In this document: positions 6,432-8,282 of the stretch, piece after piece
Layout: the number at the start of each line of letters is the position of its first letter
Numbering within the stretch: position 1 is the first letter of the stretch
Origin: Candidatus Bipolaricaulota bacterium
GTDB lineage: Bacteria; Bipolaricaulota; Bipolaricaulia; RBG-16-55-9
DNA: 8,282 bases
NCBI GenBank assembly: GCA_018609825.1
Contig: JAHEOA010000119.1
Span: 1 to 8,282 of the forward strand
Reading direction: 5' to 3'
Program-made: the position numbers and the translations under genes
Notes under the pieces: model-generated
Told to the model about the DNA's origin: nothing
Databases searched by the model: none
The model's input: the letters and a program-made list of their open reading frames with translations, nothing else

Positions 6432-8233
6432 GCCTTGGGCGCGTCCCAGGGCGGTCGCTGGGCGGACACGTTCGGCCGTTCAGTGCCACAGTCCTCCGCG
6501 GGCGCGTAGAGTTCCGCGTTGGTCAAGTTGTAGGGCCACTCACTTCCCGGCACGCGGCAGTACCGCGTCTCGAAGAGGTGTTGGGTGCGGTCATCCCACG
6601 CCAGCACGTCGCCGGTATAGTTCGACAGGATAACGTAATCGATCGATCCCTCACGGAAGCCCTCACGCAGTGTGCCATACAAATACTCCGTCAACCGGTC
6701 GGACCAGCCGTATTCGAGGCCGATCTTGTAAGACCGCGAAACGTTCCCCGCCAGCCACAGGCTGGTGCCCACCACGTAGTTTGGCCGGGCGGTGAACACG
6801 GTGCCGCCGGGACCGGCGCGGGCTTCGAGGTCCGCGTGACCGGCGGCCATGTTGTTGACCGTAAACCAGCCCACGGCGTTGTCCTGCAGCGTGACGTGAA
6901 CGAAGGGCGCGGCCGTCAGCGTGCTTACGAGGAGCGCAAGCGCCAGCAGCCCACCAATAATGACTCGTGTTCGAGTCTCGGCTTGTCGATAGACCGCCGT
7001 GGCCACTGAGGCGCCAATGATGCTATACCAGGGCCAGGCGTCCATCAAATAGTACACATGGATGCGGCGGTCGCGGTAAAGGTAGGCCAGCACCACGGCC
7101 GCTGCAACGAGCACGACAAGCACCAGGCCCGGGTGATACAGCAGGTCTCGGTCAAGGCCGTCCGTCAGCCGGTAGGCGACGATGGCGAAGCCGGCGATGG
7201 CGATGAGCGTCAGAAACCGCATGGTGAACCCGCGGGTGAACGTGAGATACCCGGCGTAGGCGCCCAGAAGCGCCAGTGCCCCGAACATATATTGGCGGTC
7301 CTTTGGCGTGAAGTGGTGGTCGGTGATGTCCCGCGTGTACCACCAAAAGAAGCCCGCGGCCGGCATCGAGAGAATGAGCATCTGGAAGCCGATGCGGGCG
7401 GTCCACGCCCCGCACAGTTGGCAGAGGTCGTTCAGGATCGGCACCCGGGCCGCTTCGATGTCCGCGTCCGCGGCGGGCACGTCGACCCCGAGAATCGGGT
7501 AACTGCCTTGCCCAAACACCACGCCCAGCACCTCGCCGCGGAAGAGTTCGATCGCGTTGGGGCCGAACCCGACGACGAAGCCGTAGCCAATGAGCGGCAC
7601 CGTCAAGGCTGGCACGGCGGCGGCCAGCCCGCGGCTGGTGACCGCGCCCAGCCATTGGCCGGTGCTGGCCTCGGTGTGATAGTGCCGCCAGACGGTCCAC
7701 AGCCCGATGCCCGCGGCGACCATCAGCAGCGACCGCCGCGCCAGCAGCCCCGCGCCGACAAACCCACCCGCCAGCGCGTAGCCCTGAAGCGTCGGCCAGC
7801 GCCAGACAGCAGCGACCGCCAGCATCGCCAGCAGACCGGCCTGGGCTTGTGAATTGAGCCACATGCCGTACACCAGCGGCACCGGCGTCAGCGTGGCAAG
7901 CAGGACGGCGACCAGCCCGGTGCGGTGGTCTCGAAACGACCGCGTAAGGCCGTAAAGCACGGCGGCTGCGGCGGTCCAGTGCAGAATCACGAACGTCCGC
8001 ATGCTGTAGACGGACATGCCGAATACCGCCCGCGTGGCCGCCAAGCTATACACCGTCAGCGGCGAGCGCCCCACAAAGTCAATGTATGGCGTCTTTCCCA
8101 AGAGGACCATACGACTGTCGTAGGCCCAAAAGCCGAAATCGCCAAAGACGCCGACGTGCGGGATGAGCGCGTAGCGGATCAGCGCCGAGGCGGCCAGCAG
8201 CAGGCCAAGGTGTGTCAGTTCGCGCCGGTTCAT
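6428..8233 (-). CDS. GT39/ArnT-like multi-pass membrane glycosyltransferase (GT-C fold)
   Basis: This 601-residue protein has about 12-13 hydrophobic helices up to residue 443 and a C-terminal outer domain (about 444-601). The first outer loop reads GDFGFWAYDS (31-40), then GKTPYIDF (46-53) and RSP (56-58). This resembles the G-x-x-P-Y-x-D-F pattern after the first helix in GT39-type enzymes, with D32, D39 and D52 as candidate catalytic or metal-binding residues. Such enzymes transfer a sugar from a polyprenyl-phosphate donor on the outer membrane face; donor and acceptor are not identifiable. A CQLC pair (271-274) lies in a hydrophilic loop before residue 281. The outer domain has sequons at N497, N538 and N569, a YCRV motif (558-561) and C582, shared with the small downstream protein. 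The ATG at 8233 overlaps the stop of a preceding gene as ATGA. It shares the GT-C layout with the + strand enzyme, but I see no close similarity in their tails. Confidence 0.87.
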   Translation of the reverse strand: MNRRELTHLGLLLAASALIRYALIPHVGVFGDFGFWAYDSRMVLLGKTPYIDFVGRSPLTVYSLAATRAVFGMSVYSMRTFVILHWTAAAAVLYGLTRSFRDHRTGLVAVLLATLTPVPLVYGMWLNSQAQAGLLAMLAVAAVWRWPTLQGYALAGGFVGAGLLARRSLLMVAAGIGLWTVWRHYHTEASTGQWLGAVTSRGLAAAVPALTVPLIGYGFVVGFGPNAIELFRGEVLGVVFGQGSYPILGVDVPAADADIEAARVPILNDLCQLCGAWTARIGFQMLILSMPAAGFFWWYTRDITDHHFTPKDRQYMFGALALLGAYAGYLTFTRGFTMRFLTLIAIAGFAIVAYRLTDGLDRDLLYHPGLVLVVLVAAAVVLAYLYRDRRIHVYYLMDAWPWYSIIGASVATAVYRQAETRTRVIIGGLLALALLVSTLTAAPFVHVTLQDNAVGWFTVNNMAAGHADLEARAGPGGTVFTARPNYVVGTSLWLAGNVSRSYKIGLEYGWSDRLTEYLYGTLREGFREGSIDYVILSNYTGDVLAWDDRTQHLFETRYCRVPGSEWPYNLTNAELYAPAEDCGTERPNVSAQRPPWDAPKA

Positions 8234-8282
8234 GGTCGTTCCTCGATGACGGTATGGGCTGGATGGCAGCCGTGGCCGGTCC
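8230..8282 (-). CDS. C-terminal end of an upstream gene (partial)
   Basis: A reading frame enters from the right edge on the - strand and ends at TGA (8232-8230), in a 4-nt ATGA overlap with the GT39-like gene. The visible end reads TGHGCHPAHTVIEERP. The ATGA junction is the same device used at three other gene junctions in this window, and third codon positions are mostly G or C, so a real upstream gene is likely. Only 16 codons are visible, too few to name a family. If real, it would head or continue the same transcript, and the promoter of the - strand run would lie outside the window. Confidence 0.55.
   Translation of the reverse strand, partial: TGHGCHPAHTVIEERP

Noticed and set aside
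7058..7852. Long open frame of 264 codons on the + strand inside the second GT39-like gene
   Set aside because: It is a low-complexity His/Gln/Arg-rich antisense frame opposite a well-supported membrane protein. No promoter or family match is visible.
7152..7862. 236-codon frame on the - strand overlapping the second GT39-like gene
   Set aside because: It is an Arg/Ala/Gly-rich out-of-frame translation of the same strand, typical of a shadow in high-GC DNA.
1..8282. tRNA or rRNA genes, insertion sequences, CRISPR arrays, attachment sites
   Set aside because: The whole window is covered by coding frames with recognisable proteins. No cloverleaf, transposase, terminal inverted repeats or regularly spaced repeats were seen.

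Overview
The window looks like a cell-surface glycosylation locus from a haloarchaeon (class Halobacteria). The main clues are an arylsulfotransferase-like protein whose motifs match the haloarchaeal form as I remember it, a presenilin-like membrane protease of the archaeal type, high GC, tightly overlapping genes and almost no non-coding DNA. The class assignment is an inference from protein character; there is no rRNA or other marker gene here.

Layout. Positions 2-2912 (+ strand) hold three genes chained by 4-nt ATGA overlaps: the C-terminal half of a GT4-type glycosyltransferase cut by the window edge, a multi-pass GT39/PMT-like glycosyltransferase, and a class I SAM-dependent methyltransferase. 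Positions 2894-8282 (- strand) hold a convergent gene run, read right to left: the last 16 codons of an unidentified gene, a second multi-pass GT39-like glycosyltransferase, a small membrane-anchored protein that resembles the C-terminal ectodomain of that glycosyltransferase, an arylsulfotransferase-family membrane protein, a presenilin-like (A22) intramembrane aspartyl protease, and a GtrA-family protein. The two runs meet tail to tail and overlap by 19 bp. The only real intergenic gap is 51 nt (5817-5867), which carries a well-placed TATA-like box for a leaderless transcript. No stretch of more than 300 bases lacks a gene.

How the genes may work together (inference). The cytoplasmic GT4 enzyme and the methyltransferase would build or decorate a lipid-linked sugar or polar lipid. 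GtrA-like proteins are associated with moving polyprenyl-phosphate sugars across the membrane. The two GT-C type enzymes would then use lipid-linked sugars on the outer face. The arylsulfotransferase-like protein exposes a propeller-like domain outside and could sulfate a surface acceptor. The presenilin-like protease may trim or remove membrane-anchored partners.

The most interesting points are the free-standing glycosyltransferase ectodomain, the altered GxGD motif (GMAD) of the protease, and a CxxCH motif in the sulfotransferase-like protein. No RNA genes, mobile elements, CRISPR arrays or convincing terminators were seen.
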